A stretch of 60,043 nucleotides of DNA. Source: a bacterium UBP6_UBA1177. Lineage in GTDB: Bacteria > UBP6 > UBA1177. The DNA is taken from assembly GCA_002310995.1 (NCBI GenBank), contig DBYV01000044.1, positions 25,635 through 85,677 of the forward strand, in the 5' to 3' direction. Made by a program: the position numbers and the translations under genes. Each line of letters opens with the position of its first letter. Positions within the stretch are counted from its first letter, which is position 1. The notes below the pieces were generated by a model. That model searched no databases. It was not told where the DNA came from and saw nothing but the letters and a program-made list of their open reading frames with translations. Below, in pieces: positions 16,159 to 25,200 of the stretch.

Positions 16159-17816
16159 TTTTTCTTTCTGATTTCGTCTGCGATTTTTCTTGTCATATCG
16201 ACAGGGTGGTAATTTGCGAAAATACCGGAAACTTTGAGTGCGTTTGCTGCGATAGTCGTATTTTTATCAACTGAATACTGTGAGAAAAAGTAAAAAGGAA
16301 TCTCTGAAATCTCTTTTTTGTGCTTGATTGCGGCGAGGAGACGCAGAGGAGTGATTGCTGTATTGGTCATGTCGATATCACAGAGAATAAAGCCGAGATG
16401 ATCCTTTTCTTCTTTTATTATCTGAGCGGCTTTTTCTATAGTTTTTGCTTTTATAACCTCAATATTTAATCTGCTGAACTTGTCGGCTATATCGTCAAGG
16501 TCGAATTTTTTCTGGGAGATAACAATTGATGTGATTTTTTTCAAGGAAGAATTTGCTTCAGAAATCTGTTGGGTCTGTTCAAGTGCATTTATGATTCTGT
16601 CGCTGAAGAACATCGTTTCTTTCAGCTGTTTCAGCGCATCTTTTGGCGGAATGTTTGAAATTCTAGTCATAAAGTCGTAAGTGTTGGCAAGAAGCAGAAT
16701 CTGTGAGCCGACAGGAATTTCATTCAGTTTGAGATTGCGCGGAAAACCTTGCCCGTTGTAGGTTTCGTACATATTTTCAAGGCAGTTTAGCGCAAGTTTT
16801 GAAAGCTGGACATCCGCAAAAAGTTTTGTAGCTATCTGCGAATAAGTCTTCATTTTATCTGTGTTTGTCTGATTTTTTATGTCGATAGCGGTAAGATGGA
16901 GTTTTTTGCCGACATCGTGAAGGTAAGCTGCGATCGTGAGGTCGTAAATCTCGACTTCCGAAAGGTGTATTGCTTCGCCGATTTCCTTGCAGAGGATAGC
17001 GACTCTCTGCGAGTGAGCGAAGTATGCGTCACCGTGGGTTGCTACATCGAGAAGATTGGAGAATATGCGTAGAAGTTCGATAAGCTGGTTTCCCTGTTCT
17101 CTGACCCAGCTCGGCATATTGCTCATCATCGAAGTCGTTACAGCGGTAACATCCACTTTTGTGCCAGAAAGCTCCGCCTTATTGACAATCATCGAAAATG
17201 TTTCTCTTCCTTCCTGGCGAAGTTTATCCTCATCCATCGTCGCGATATCCTGAATCCTGTTCGCCACATCGACATCGTTAGGATTATCGAGACTTATAAT
17301 CGTTTCATTAGCGAACATATTGTGATTTACCGAAACAGAATTTCTGACAAGTCTGTCGAAAGCGGTAATATCGTTGTTATACTGCTTCATAATCAAAGCT
17401 TTGATGACGTTCGAAGTAGCAACGACCGGAACGACGGTATGAACTCCGTTTAGAAGTATTTTAAGTTCATCAAAAAGCACAATGTTCTGCGGTTCGTAGG
17501 TGAGAAGTGTTAGACGGTAGTTGTTGATGCTGTATTTCAAGGGGAAAATGGTTTTGTCCATTGCCATTTTCACAGGGATAATATCGGAAGGGTTCATAAC
17601 CGCCATTTTTTCAAGCTTTTCGCTAGAGATATACTGTACATTGAACTGCTTCGAAAGATATTGCAATAGTTCTGCTTCCGGTATTTTGCCGAGTTTGAGG
17701 AGAATTTCTCCAAGGTATGTGGGGTGTGATTTCTGAAAATTCAAAGCTAACGAAATATCAGTTTCAGAAATAAGTCCTTTATCTAAAAAATATTCTCCGA
17801 CTTTCATGCCCGCCAT
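16155..17816 (-). CDS. MshEN-type N-terminal domain, degenerate HD-GYP and receiver-like protein
   Basis: The start is set at the ATG of MAGMKVGEYF, with GGAG eight bases upstream. An earlier ATG has no such site. The 553-residue protein has an N-terminal T2SSE_N/MshEN-like domain (KVGEYFLDKGLI ... LGEILLKLG), a domain known to bind cyclic-di-GMP. A central HD domain contains HDVGK and a GYP-like NGQGFP with IPVGSQILLLANTYD. The C-terminal 120 residues look like a response-regulator receiver fold (FILCDID). Several HD-GYP metal ligands appear replaced (Tyr-Glu instead of His-His-Glu), so phosphodiesterase activity is doubtful. It is probably a signalling receptor. Confidence 0.75.
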   Translation of the reverse strand: MAGMKVGEYFLDKGLISETDISLALNFQKSHPTYLGEILLKLGKIPEAELLQYLSKQFNVQYISSEKLEKMAVMNPSDIIPVKMAMDKTIFPLKYSINNYRLTLLTYEPQNIVLFDELKILLNGVHTVVPVVATSNVIKALIMKQYNNDITAFDRLVRNSVSVNHNMFANETIISLDNPNDVDVANRIQDIATMDEDKLRQEGRETFSMIVNKAELSGTKVDVTAVTTSMMSNMPSWVREQGNQLIELLRIFSNLLDVATHGDAYFAHSQRVAILCKEIGEAIHLSEVEIYDLTIAAYLHDVGKKLHLTAIDIKNQTNTDKMKTYSQIATKLFADVQLSKLALNCLENMYETYNGQGFPRNLKLNEIPVGSQILLLANTYDFMTRISNIPPKDALKQLKETMFFSDRIINALEQTQQISEANSSLKKITSIVISQKKFDLDDIADKFSRLNIEVIKAKTIEKAAQIIKEEKDHLGFILCDIDMTNTAITPLRLLAAIKHKKEISEIPFYFFSQYSVDKNTTIAANALKVSGIFANYHPVDMTRKIADEIRKKN

Positions 17817-17860
17817 AATGCAACTCCATATCAAGAATCACTTTCAAAAAATAACACAGT

Positions 17861-17888
17861 ATTATAGATATAAAAAATTTTAAATCAA
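17861..17888 (-). promoter_or_regulatory. Promoter of the HD-GYP-like gene
   Basis: On the minus strand TTGATT (17888-17883) and TATAAT (17866-17861) are 16 bp apart, and the -10 is followed by ACTGTGTTATTTTTTG. Confidence 0.6.
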
Positions 17889-17898
17889 GTAACCTGTT

Positions 17899-18816
17899 TT
17901 AATTATTCTCCAGGAATTTAACTGCTGCTTCATGCATTTCCATAATCAAATCCTCTTTCCCGGAACAAATAAGCATTTTGTCCGTGCCGCTTTTGAAGAA
18001 AAGTTCCGTTTTCTCTTTTGCCGAAAAGACATCAAGTGCATGCATTTCAATGTCGTCGGTCATCGAAACGCCGATGAACCCTGTATCTTTGCGGAGAATC
18101 TTGTCCCATTCCGGGGAAAGTGAAGCCGGAAGGTTGCTGATTTCCGGCAGAAGAAGATGGGCTTTCATTACAAATCCGGCAGCGTTCGCAAGTTTTCTGT
18201 AAGGGAACATATCTTCGTTGAAAAGTTCTTTGAAAGGTTTGTTTATGAGCGGAAGTTCGGAGTGGGAGTCGATTACCGTCGTTCCGTGTCCCGGAAAGTG
18301 CTTTATCACCGGAAAAACGCCGTGTTCCTGCATTTTTTTGATGTAGATTCCGGCAAAATCAACGACTGTTTCGGGATTTTCACTGAAAGACCTGTCTCCG
18401 ACTATAGAATTGTCTTCGCCGCTTCTAAGATCGACATTAGGTGCCATGTTCATATTTATACCAATTTCATTTAGTTTTTGAGCCAGAACGGCTATTTTTT
18501 CTGCGGCAATCTCTTTGCCGTAAGTTACAAGTTCTTTCATCGAAGGAAGGGAATAATCACCTTTCGGAAGTCTGCGTACTCTTCCTCCTTCTTCATCTAT
18601 CGAGTGAAATTCGATTGACTCACAGAATTTTGTTGATTTTATTAAACTTTCAAGCGATTCACAGGTTTCGACATTTCTTTTGAAATAGATTATTCCGCAC
18701 GGTGACACTTCACGCAGCATCGACATTTCGCTTTTTGTGAGCGAACTTCCGGAAAGTGAGACGAACATACGGTTCCCAGCTTCTTTTTTCAGTCTTTCAA
18801 GTTTCGGTGATATCAT
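17899..18816 (-). CDS. nagZ: Glycoside hydrolase family 3, NagZ-like beta-N-acetylglucosaminidase
   Basis: Starting at the ATG at 18816, five bases after GGAGGG, the protein has 305 residues, the size of single-domain NagZ. Signature motifs are HSIDEEGGRVRRLP, VIKHFPGHGTTVIDSH and the nucleophile region SMTDDIEM. NagZ removes N-acetylglucosamine from anhydromuropeptides during peptidoglycan recycling in the cytoplasm, and no signal peptide is present. Downstream on the same strand lies the HD-GYP-like gene with its own promoter. A GH3 glucosidase of other specificity is possible but the KHFPGHG motif favours NagZ. Confidence 0.88.
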   Translation of the reverse strand: MISPKLERLKKEAGNRMFVSLSGSSLTKSEMSMLREVSPCGIIYFKRNVETCESLESLIKSTKFCESIEFHSIDEEGGRVRRLPKGDYSLPSMKELVTYGKEIAAEKIAVLAQKLNEIGINMNMAPNVDLRSGEDNSIVGDRSFSENPETVVDFAGIYIKKMQEHGVFPVIKHFPGHGTTVIDSHSELPLINKPFKELFNEDMFPYRKLANAAGFVMKAHLLLPEISNLPASLSPEWDKILRKDTGFIGVSMTDDIEMHALDVFSAKEKTELFFKSGTDKMLICSGKEDLIMEMHEAAVKFLENN

Positions 18817-18840
18817 TTTACCCTCCAAAAAAATCTGGAA

Positions 18841-18868
18841 AATATAGCCGAAAGGATTTTCTCTGCAA
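18841..18868 (-). promoter_or_regulatory. Promoter of nagZ
   Basis: On the minus strand TTGCAG (18868-18863) and TATATT (18846-18841) are 16 bp apart and followed by TTCCAGATTTTTTT and the GGAGG site. Confidence 0.55.
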
Positions 18869-18916
18869 ATTTTGCGGATATATTTTGTTCTGTGATTGAA
18901 AAATTTTATCTTAGAT

Positions 18917-18944
18917 TTGACAAATATAAATAGTTTGATAATAT
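18917..18944 (+). promoter_or_regulatory. Promoter of comM
   Basis: TTGACA (18917-18922) and TAATAT (18939-18944) are separated by 16 bp, 37 bases before the start codon. Confidence 0.6.
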
Positions 18945-18980
18945 CTAAATTGTTTGTTGATTGCTTGTGAGGTTAAAATA

Positions 18981-20507
18981 ATGTTTACAATATTAAAAAG
19001 CGGTTCGGTTTTCGGCATAGACGGAAACGTTATAGATGTTGAAGTTGATATTTCAAAGGGAATGCCTGCGTTTTCTATCGTAGGTTTGCCTGACAATGCC
19101 GTGAAAGAGTCAAAGGAGCGCGTAAGAACGGCGGTAATCAACAGCGGGCATCTTTTTCCGCAGAACAGGATAACGATAAATCTGGCACCGGCAGGAATCA
19201 GAAAAGAAGGGGCGGGCTTCGATCTGCCGATAGCTATGGCGATAATTGCTTCGATATACAGCATTGAAACTGATAAAGTTGACGGCTACATGATAGTCGG
19301 TGAACTGGCTTTGAACGGTGAAATAAAGCCTGTGACGGGTGTTTTGAGTCTGGCTATAACCGCTAAGGAGTGCGGCCTGAAAGGGATAATTGTTCCGGAA
19401 GAGAACGGGGCGGAGGCTGCTGCTATAACCGAAATAAATGTTGTTACAGTAAAAAATCTGGATGATGTTTTTTATATTCTTAAAGAGGGACCGAAAGAAT
19501 TCTATCACTCTGAATCGAAGGCAGAAGAGAAAAAATATATCGTTGATTTTGCCGAAGTCAGGGGACACGAGCAGGCAAAAAGGGCAATAGAAATCGCTGC
19601 GGCTGGAGGTCACAATATTCTTATGGTCGGCTCTCCCGGAAGCGGAAAAACGATGCTTGCAAGGCGTATCCCGACTATTCTGCCTGAACTTGAGCGAGAG
19701 GAAAGTATAGAGACAACAAAGATTTTCAGTGTTGCCAACCTTATGCAAGGGAACGGTCTTATCAACGAGCGTCCTTTCCGTTCACCGCATTCTTCATGTT
19801 CCCATATCGCCCTTGTCGGAGGCGGCAATCCGCCGAAACCTGGCGAAGTCAGCCTTGCGCACAACGGAGTTCTTTTTCTTGACGAGCTTCCTGAATTTAG
19901 CAGAAACGCTCTTGAAGTTCTGCGTCAGCCGATGGAGGACGGTGATGTTTCGATATCGAGAGCGACTCATACCATCCGTTATCCTGCAAATTTCATGCTT
20001 GTCGCCTCGATGAATCCGTGTCCGTGCGGTTATCTGTTCGACAAAAAGAAACCGTGTGTATGTTCAACGCAGGCTGTGCAGAGGTATCAGCAGAAAATTT
20101 CCGGTCCGCTGCTCGACAGAATAGACATTTCAATCGTTGTAAATTCAGTCTCTTTCGATGATTTGAGAAGCCGTGGCACTGGTGAAACAAGTGCGCAGAT
20201 CAGGGCAAGAGTCGAGCAGGCTAGGGGCGTGCAGCGCGAACGCTTCAAAGATTCTCCGTTTTTCACAAATTCAAAGATGCAGGCTTCTGATATCGACAAA
20301 TTCTGCCGTCTTGACAATGCCGCGGAACTTCTTCTGAAAAATGCAATGGAAAAACTTAGTATTTCGACACGCGGATATTCAAGGATACTCAAAGTAGCGA
20401 GAACTGTAGCCGATATTGACGGAAAGGAGCAGATCGAATGCGCTCATATTGCTGAAGCGATACAGTACTATAACCGCTCGATGTTCAACGATATTCAGAG
20501 TGTTTAG
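18981..20507 (+). CDS. comM: ComM/YifB-type Mg-chelatase-like AAA+ ATPase
   Basis: The ATG at 18981 follows a GAGGT site, giving 508 residues, the usual length. The N-terminal domain (MPAFSIVGLPDNAVKESKERV) is the ChlI-like fold. The AAA+ domain has Walker A GSPGSGKT and Walker B FLDELPEF, with a zinc-ribbon-like CPCGY ... CVC segment. The C-terminal Mg_chelatase_C region ends at SMFNDIQSV. ComM is a helicase that drives branch migration during natural transformation. With comF also in the window this hints at competence, though ComM is widespread. Confidence 0.92.
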   Translation: MFTILKSGSVFGIDGNVIDVEVDISKGMPAFSIVGLPDNAVKESKERVRTAVINSGHLFPQNRITINLAPAGIRKEGAGFDLPIAMAIIASIYSIETDKVDGYMIVGELALNGEIKPVTGVLSLAITAKECGLKGIIVPEENGAEAAAITEINVVTVKNLDDVFYILKEGPKEFYHSESKAEEKKYIVDFAEVRGHEQAKRAIEIAAAGGHNILMVGSPGSGKTMLARRIPTILPELEREESIETTKIFSVANLMQGNGLINERPFRSPHSSCSHIALVGGGNPPKPGEVSLAHNGVLFLDELPEFSRNALEVLRQPMEDGDVSISRATHTIRYPANFMLVASMNPCPCGYLFDKKKPCVCSTQAVQRYQQKISGPLLDRIDISIVVNSVSFDDLRSRGTGETSAQIRARVEQARGVQRERFKDSPFFTNSKMQASDIDKFCRLDNAAELLLKNAMEKLSISTRGYSRILKVARTVADIDGKEQIECAHIAEAIQYYNRSMFNDIQSV

Positions 20508-20560
20508 ATCTTTTCACCTAATTTCAGTATTAAATTTCTAACAAAAAATCTTGCCGGCGG

Positions 20561-20588
20561 TTGACTTATTGAAATCTGCGCTTATTTA
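20561..20588 (+). promoter_or_regulatory. Promoter of lon
   Basis: TTGACT (20561-20566) and TATTTA (20583-20588) are 16 bp apart and followed by CTCTGCTGTTTTG. No heat-shock operator was recognised in this gap. Confidence 0.45.
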
Positions 20589-20620
20589 CTCTGCTGTTTT
20601 GTTAAACCGATGAGGTGAAA

Positions 20621-22996
20621 ATGAGTTCTGAAAATTTTATGATGACAGAGATTCCGGCGACTTTACCTGTTTTTGTGCTTAGAGAAGGGGTTCTTTTCCC
20701 CTTCATGCTGATGGGAATTGCGGCTCCTAACGAAAAAATTTTTGCAAATCTTCTGCGTGCCGCCGAATCGACCGGAAATTATATCGTAGTTGTTGCCGAA
20801 AAGAGGCCGACTGATGACAAAAGTATGCTTCCTAGAATTGTAAGCATGGAAAATATTTACTCAATCGGAACGGTGGCTGCGGTTGTAAGAGAAAATGGCG
20901 GAGAAACCGGACGCGGCAATATTCTCCTTAAAGGTTTGAAGAAAGTCGCTGTAAAAGGGGTCCTTTTCAATCCTGTTTTTGACATGAGTTTCGCGAGAGT
21001 CGAAGTCGTCGAAGAGAACAATTTCCTCGATGCGAAAGATGAACAGCTTCTCCGTAGCGCCGTTATTGATACGCGGGAGCTTTTCAACGCGATAGGTTCG
21101 CTTAACGCCTTTCCTCCTGCGGTTGTCAAAGAATTCAAAAATATCAATGATCCCACAAGGTTAGCCGAGTTTGTTGCTTCCAATTTCCTGCGTAATACCG
21201 GAGAGCTTCAGAAAGTTCTGGAAGAAAATTCACCGCTTAAAAAGCTGAATATGGTTCATAAAGCGCTTGAAGACGCGCTTGCTTTCATGCAGGTGAAAAA
21301 CGATATTAAACGCAAAACGATGGCGCGGCTCGACAAAGGGCAGAAAGATATGATTCTGCGCGAGCAGATGAAGCAGATCCAGAGCGAACTCGGGGAAAGT
21401 GACCCGTTTTCTGCAAGTATTCAGGATTACGAGAAAAAATTGGCTCAGAACATTCTGCCGGAATACGCCGCGACCGAAGTAAAAAAGCAGGTTGAGAGGC
21501 TTAAGAGCATGAGTCCTTTTTCGCAGGATTCATCGATGCTTTCATCGTGGATCGACTCTGTTTTCGACCTGCCGTGGAAAGATTCGACAGAGGACAACAA
21601 GGATATAAACGAGGCCGAAAAGGTTCTTCAGGCTGATCATTACGGGCTTGAAGACGTCAAAGAAAGGATTTTGGAGTTTCTGGCGGTGCGTCAGATAAAA
21701 GGCGACCAGAATTCGAAATCTCCGATTCTATGCTTCGTGGGGCCTCCCGGAGTCGGCAAGACTTCGCTCGGAAAGTCGATCGCGCGCGCTTTGAAACGCA
21801 AATTCTACCGTCTGAGTCTCGGAGGCTTGCATGACGAAGCCGAGATCCGTGGTCACAGGCGGACTTATGTAGGCGCGATGCAGGGAAAGATCCTGAAAGG
21901 GCTCACTACATGCAAGTCGAATAACCCTGTTTTCATGCTCGACGAAATCGACAAACTGGGAAAGGATTTCCGCGGAGATCCTTCGTCGGCGCTCCTTGAA
22001 GTGCTTGATCCCGAGCAGAATTTCTCGTTCCTTGACAATTATATCGGTCTTCCGTTCGACCTCAGCAAAGTCTTTTTCATCGCGACGGCGAACTGGGAAG
22101 ATACGATTCCGGAACCTTTAAAAGACAGAATGGAAATCATCCGTCTTTCCGGCTATACTGACATGGAACGTATTGAAATCGCTAAGAAATATCTGATTCC
22201 GCGTCAGCTTGAAAACAACGGTCTCGCACCTAAAGAGATCCAGTTCACAAAAGAGGCGCTTCTTTTCATTTCGAGAAGATACACCCGTGAAGCGGGAGTC
22301 AGAAACTTTGAAAGGTGCATCGGCTCGATCTGCCGCAAAACTGTCACTCTCAAAGTGCAGAAAAAGGATTTCGCGAAGAAGATCACACCGAAAGTTGTCG
22401 AGCAGTATCTCAAGCTTCCTCCTTTTTCGGAACACGATTTCGACGAGGAAAAGAGGGTAGGAGTCATTACCGGACTTGCATGGACGCAGTATGGCGGCGC
22501 GACACTCAAAATCGAAGCGAATTCGATGAAAGGAAGCGGAAACCTGCTTCTCACCGGAAAACTTGGCGAAGTCATGCAGGAATCGGCTCGCATCGCGCTT
22601 TCATTCATCCGCAGCAACGCGGCTAAATTCGGTCTTGGCGGCGATTTCACGATAAGCGACAAGGATATCCACATCCACTTCCCGGCAGGAGCTACACCGA
22701 AAGACGGACCGAGTGCCGGCATCGCGATAACTTCGGCACTTCTCAGCCTGTTTTTAGGCAAGGCGATCGATTCAAAAATCGCGATGACAGGAGAGATCAG
22801 CCTCACCGGCGAAGTCCTTCCGATCGGCGGCCTCAAAGAAAAACTTCTCGCCGCGAAACGCAACGAAGTTACCAAAGTCCTTATTCCGGAGCAGAACAGA
22901 GCCCTTTACGGCAGCATCGAAGACGAGATAAAATCGGGCATCGAAGTCGTTTTCGTCAAGGAATACAGCGACGTTTTCAAAGTTTTGTTCGGGTAG
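20621..22996 (+). CDS. lon: ATP-dependent protease Lon
   Basis: The ATG at 20621 is preferred over an in-frame GTG at 20615 that is part of the GAGGTG site. The 791-residue protein has the LON substrate-binding domain, Walker A GPPGVGKT at about residue 373, Walker B VFMLDEID, and the Ser-Lys dyad at about S698 (DGPSAGIAI) and K741 (GGLKEKLLAAKR). It degrades misfolded and regulatory proteins in the cytoplasm. Length and domains are normal for Lon type A. It is convergent with the DUF1566 lipoprotein gene, with three bases between stop codons. Confidence 0.97.
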   Translation: MSSENFMMTEIPATLPVFVLREGVLFPFMLMGIAAPNEKIFANLLRAAESTGNYIVVVAEKRPTDDKSMLPRIVSMENIYSIGTVAAVVRENGGETGRGNILLKGLKKVAVKGVLFNPVFDMSFARVEVVEENNFLDAKDEQLLRSAVIDTRELFNAIGSLNAFPPAVVKEFKNINDPTRLAEFVASNFLRNTGELQKVLEENSPLKKLNMVHKALEDALAFMQVKNDIKRKTMARLDKGQKDMILREQMKQIQSELGESDPFSASIQDYEKKLAQNILPEYAATEVKKQVERLKSMSPFSQDSSMLSSWIDSVFDLPWKDSTEDNKDINEAEKVLQADHYGLEDVKERILEFLAVRQIKGDQNSKSPILCFVGPPGVGKTSLGKSIARALKRKFYRLSLGGLHDEAEIRGHRRTYVGAMQGKILKGLTTCKSNNPVFMLDEIDKLGKDFRGDPSSALLEVLDPEQNFSFLDNYIGLPFDLSKVFFIATANWEDTIPEPLKDRMEIIRLSGYTDMERIEIAKKYLIPRQLENNGLAPKEIQFTKEALLFISRRYTREAGVRNFERCIGSICRKTVTLKVQKKDFAKKITPKVVEQYLKLPPFSEHDFDEEKRVGVITGLAWTQYGGATLKIEANSMKGSGNLLLTGKLGEVMQESARIALSFIRSNAAKFGLGGDFTISDKDIHIHFPAGATPKDGPSAGIAITSALLSLFLGKAIDSKIAMTGEISLTGEVLPIGGLKEKLLAAKRNEVTKVLIPEQNRALYGSIEDEIKSGIEVVFVKEYSDVFKVLFG

Positions 22997-22999
22997 AGC

Positions 23000-24334
23000 T
23001 TACTCATGTGAAACGCATTTTTCTCCGTTCCACAGTTCACCTTCAGGACAGGGGTCGGAAGCTACGCAAGTTACGATAGCTGTATCCGTTTTGTTTATAA
23101 TCATTACAAAGTCTGAGCTTATGTTGCTACTTGAGTTGTAAACACTTGTATAAACAATGGCTTGTGTCGGGTCGCTCGTATATGAAGTCGACGACCAGCA
23201 CGGAGAGGATTTATATTGATTAAATATGAAGTAAGCTTCATTTCTGTTGGGTAGTCTCCAATTGGAAATGCCTGCATAAGTCAGATCTTCGCAATATTTT
23301 AGAGCCTTTTCCCAGTTAGTTTCTTTTTCAGAACTTTTCATAAGAAGTTTTTGAGGAAGAAGTGTGTCAATTTTGGACAATGTAATTATGGAAGATTCCT
23401 GTTTTTCCGGCAAGTCTCTTACATAACGGAAATATTCTTTTTTATGAGATTGGGTTACCGAATATGTATTGCTTTCGGTAAGAGCGGTTTCGAAATTTAT
23501 TCCTTTTACAAACCAGTATTGCTCTGGAATGTAGCGTTTTACATTATTTGTAATAAGAGGTCCGTCGTAAAGGTACATATCAGTGTAAAACAAATCGGAA
23601 GGAGTCCCTGGAAAATAAGCCTCGTTTATGGCCGGTGAAAATGTTCCGCTGTCAATTATCGAGTTGTAATCATGGAAATTTGCCATTCTCCAGTCTGAAT
23701 ATTCTCCCCAAGTTGTATTATATACGCCGTCTTGTCTTGAGAAAACTTCCTGAATCAATTCAAGACCGGAATTGTTGTCTATAACAGTGTTGCCGAATTC
23801 GTGATTTTTGATGGTGAAATTCTGCGGAAGGCACAGTCTTTTTTCAGCATAGTTTGCATCCTGTCCGAAAAAAGGTTCTCCGGCTTTAGGGCAAGGGATC
23901 TCTTTTTCGTTGTCATAGCATTTTGTCTGACCTGTGCACGACAAACCTTTGAAAGAGTTTAGGGGTTCGCAGGTTCTTTTGTTCGGGAACCAGACATAAT
24001 TTTCATCACAAACGCAGATGTAGTCTCCTGTTTTTCCTTTTGCGATACACATGCCTGTTGAATTTTCAACATTTTTGCACGGTTCTTCAAGACACGGGTC
24101 GATGAAAGGTTTTATATCATCATCTTCGTCAATGGTTTCTGTGTCATAATCAGATTTAATTCCTTCGTTATCCGTGTCGAAGTCCTCGTCTGTCAAATCA
24201 GCATCGGTATTGGAAACAGGGTCCGGTTTTGTGTTGCTGCCGCAGCCCGAAAAAAGAAAAATCGCCGCTAAAAAGATAAGAAAAAATAAAAATTTAATGC
24301 TGAACACGGTGGAAAACGGCACGATTTTTGTCAT
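23000..24334 (-). CDS. EGF-like / DUF1566 (Lcl-type) lipoprotein, single-module
   Basis: Starting at the ATG at 24334, after GAGG, the 444-residue protein has a signal peptide with lipobox F-S-G-C and an Asp-rich linker. Next come one EGF-like unit (DPCLEEPCKN...YICVCDENY) and the family-specific CTGQTKCYDN and FFGQDANYA motifs. Two DUF1566-like halves follow, marked by YSDWRMAN and SNWRLPNRNEAYF. DUF1566 is a C-type-lectin-like fold used in adhesins and other surface proteins. It is the small relative of the two large proteins at 45759 and 49352. The C-terminus adds a Cys pair (CPEGELWNGEKC). Confidence 0.8.
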   Translation of the reverse strand: MTKIVPFSTVFSIKFLFFLIFLAAIFLFSGCGSNTKPDPVSNTDADLTDEDFDTDNEGIKSDYDTETIDEDDDIKPFIDPCLEEPCKNVENSTGMCIAKGKTGDYICVCDENYVWFPNKRTCEPLNSFKGLSCTGQTKCYDNEKEIPCPKAGEPFFGQDANYAEKRLCLPQNFTIKNHEFGNTVIDNNSGLELIQEVFSRQDGVYNTTWGEYSDWRMANFHDYNSIIDSGTFSPAINEAYFPGTPSDLFYTDMYLYDGPLITNNVKRYIPEQYWFVKGINFETALTESNTYSVTQSHKKEYFRYVRDLPEKQESSIITLSKIDTLLPQKLLMKSSEKETNWEKALKYCEDLTYAGISNWRLPNRNEAYFIFNQYKSSPCWSSTSYTSDPTQAIVYTSVYNSSSNISSDFVMIINKTDTAIVTCVASDPCPEGELWNGEKCVSHE

Positions 24335-24363
24335 TTTGAACCTCAATTCGCAAAAAACAGAAT

Positions 24364-24369
24364 ATTATA
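24364..24369 (-). promoter_or_regulatory. -10 element for the single-module DUF1566 lipoprotein
   Basis: On the minus strand TATAAT is followed by ATTCTGTTTTTTGCG, matching the start motif used elsewhere. A -35 16 bp upstream is poor (TGTTTT). Confidence 0.4.
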
Positions 24370-24402
24370 TTTAAAATTAAAATAAAAAACAGAAAAACCG
24401 GA

Positions 24403-24430
24403 TTGACAATAAGAGTAATATTACTATATA
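24403..24430 (+). promoter_or_regulatory. Promoter of the panD-hslVU operon
   Basis: TTGACA (24403-24408) and TATATA (24425-24430) have a 16-bp spacer and are followed by TACAGCCGTTTTTTG. The promoter is divergent from that of the DUF1566 gene. Confidence 0.65.
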
Positions 24431-24466
24431 TACAGCCGTTTTTTGCTGTGTATGTTTGAGGATGCA

Positions 24467-24814
24467 ATGTTCGGCAAGTTTTTGAAATCGAAAATTCATC
24501 GCGCGGTCGTTACCGGAGCCGATATAAATTATCAGGGAAGTATTACGATCGATAAGGAGCTTATGCGTCATGCGGACTTGCAGCCGTTTGAATTTGTCGA
24601 CATCTGGGATGTCACGAACGGAGCAAGGCTTGAGACTTACGTCATCGAAGGCGAGGCTGGCTCAGGATGTATCTGTATCAACGGCGCGGCGGCTCATCTT
24701 GTAAAAAAGAACGATCTGGTGATCATCGCTTCGCACAGGTATGTTACGGAAGGCGAAAGTGTTCCCGAACCGAAAGTAATTTTTGTCGATTCACACAATA
24801 AGCCCGTTCATTAG
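24467..24814 (+). CDS. panD: Aspartate 1-decarboxylase PanD
   Basis: The ATG at 24467 follows GAGG at the usual spacing, giving 115 residues. The pyruvoyl enzyme self-cleaves between Gly24 and Ser25 in NYQGSIT, exactly the canonical position, and Lys9 (KSKIHRA) is present. It makes beta-alanine for pantothenate and coenzyme A. No panB or panC is nearby; instead it heads an operon with a PilZ gene. Longer starts exist upstream but would displace the conserved motif positions. Confidence 0.95.
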   Translation: MFGKFLKSKIHRAVVTGADINYQGSITIDKELMRHADLQPFEFVDIWDVTNGARLETYVIEGEAGSGCICINGAAAHLVKKNDLVIIASHRYVTEGESVPEPKVIFVDSHNKPVH

Positions 24815-24822
24815 AGGTTTTC

Positions 24823-25182
24823 ATGGAAAAGAAGCAAAGAGTTTTCGGCAGAGCGCCGATTTCGCTCAAAATATCTCTTTCTGAAGATACAGACGACATC
24901 AGCATCAAATTTGACACTACGAACCTGAGCATTGGGGGCATTTTTGTAAAGTCTTCGCTGCTCTGGGAGCCGGGTCAGGTTTTCAATCTTGCTTTCACTC
25001 TGCCGGGATTTGACAAGGAAATCAAAGTAAAAGGTGTTGTCGCGAGAAGTGATGACAAATACTCGATTTTTACTGAAAACGATTCTTCAATTCCAGGAAT
25101 GGGGATAAAATTCATAGATTTGAGCGAAGAAGACAGGAAAATTATAAAAGAGTTTATTTCGCAGCAAGATTCCGCAAAATAG
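24823..25182 (+). CDS. PilZ-domain protein
   Basis: This 119-residue protein is a single PilZ domain. The cyclic-di-GMP-binding RxxxR motif is seen as RVFGR near residue 6, and the second motif as NLSIGG near residue 37. The C-terminal segment GMGIKFIDLSEEDR is typical. It would act as a soluble effector of cyclic-di-GMP. It starts eight bases after panD in the same operon. Its output (motility, secretion or exopolysaccharide) cannot be told from the neighbours. Confidence 0.85.
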   Translation: MEKKQRVFGRAPISLKISLSEDTDDISIKFDTTNLSIGGIFVKSSLLWEPGQVFNLAFTLPGFDKEIKVKGVVARSDDKYSIFTENDSSIPGMGIKFIDLSEEDRKIIKEFISQQDSAK

Positions 25183-25200
25183 TTTTCTTACAAGGTGAAA

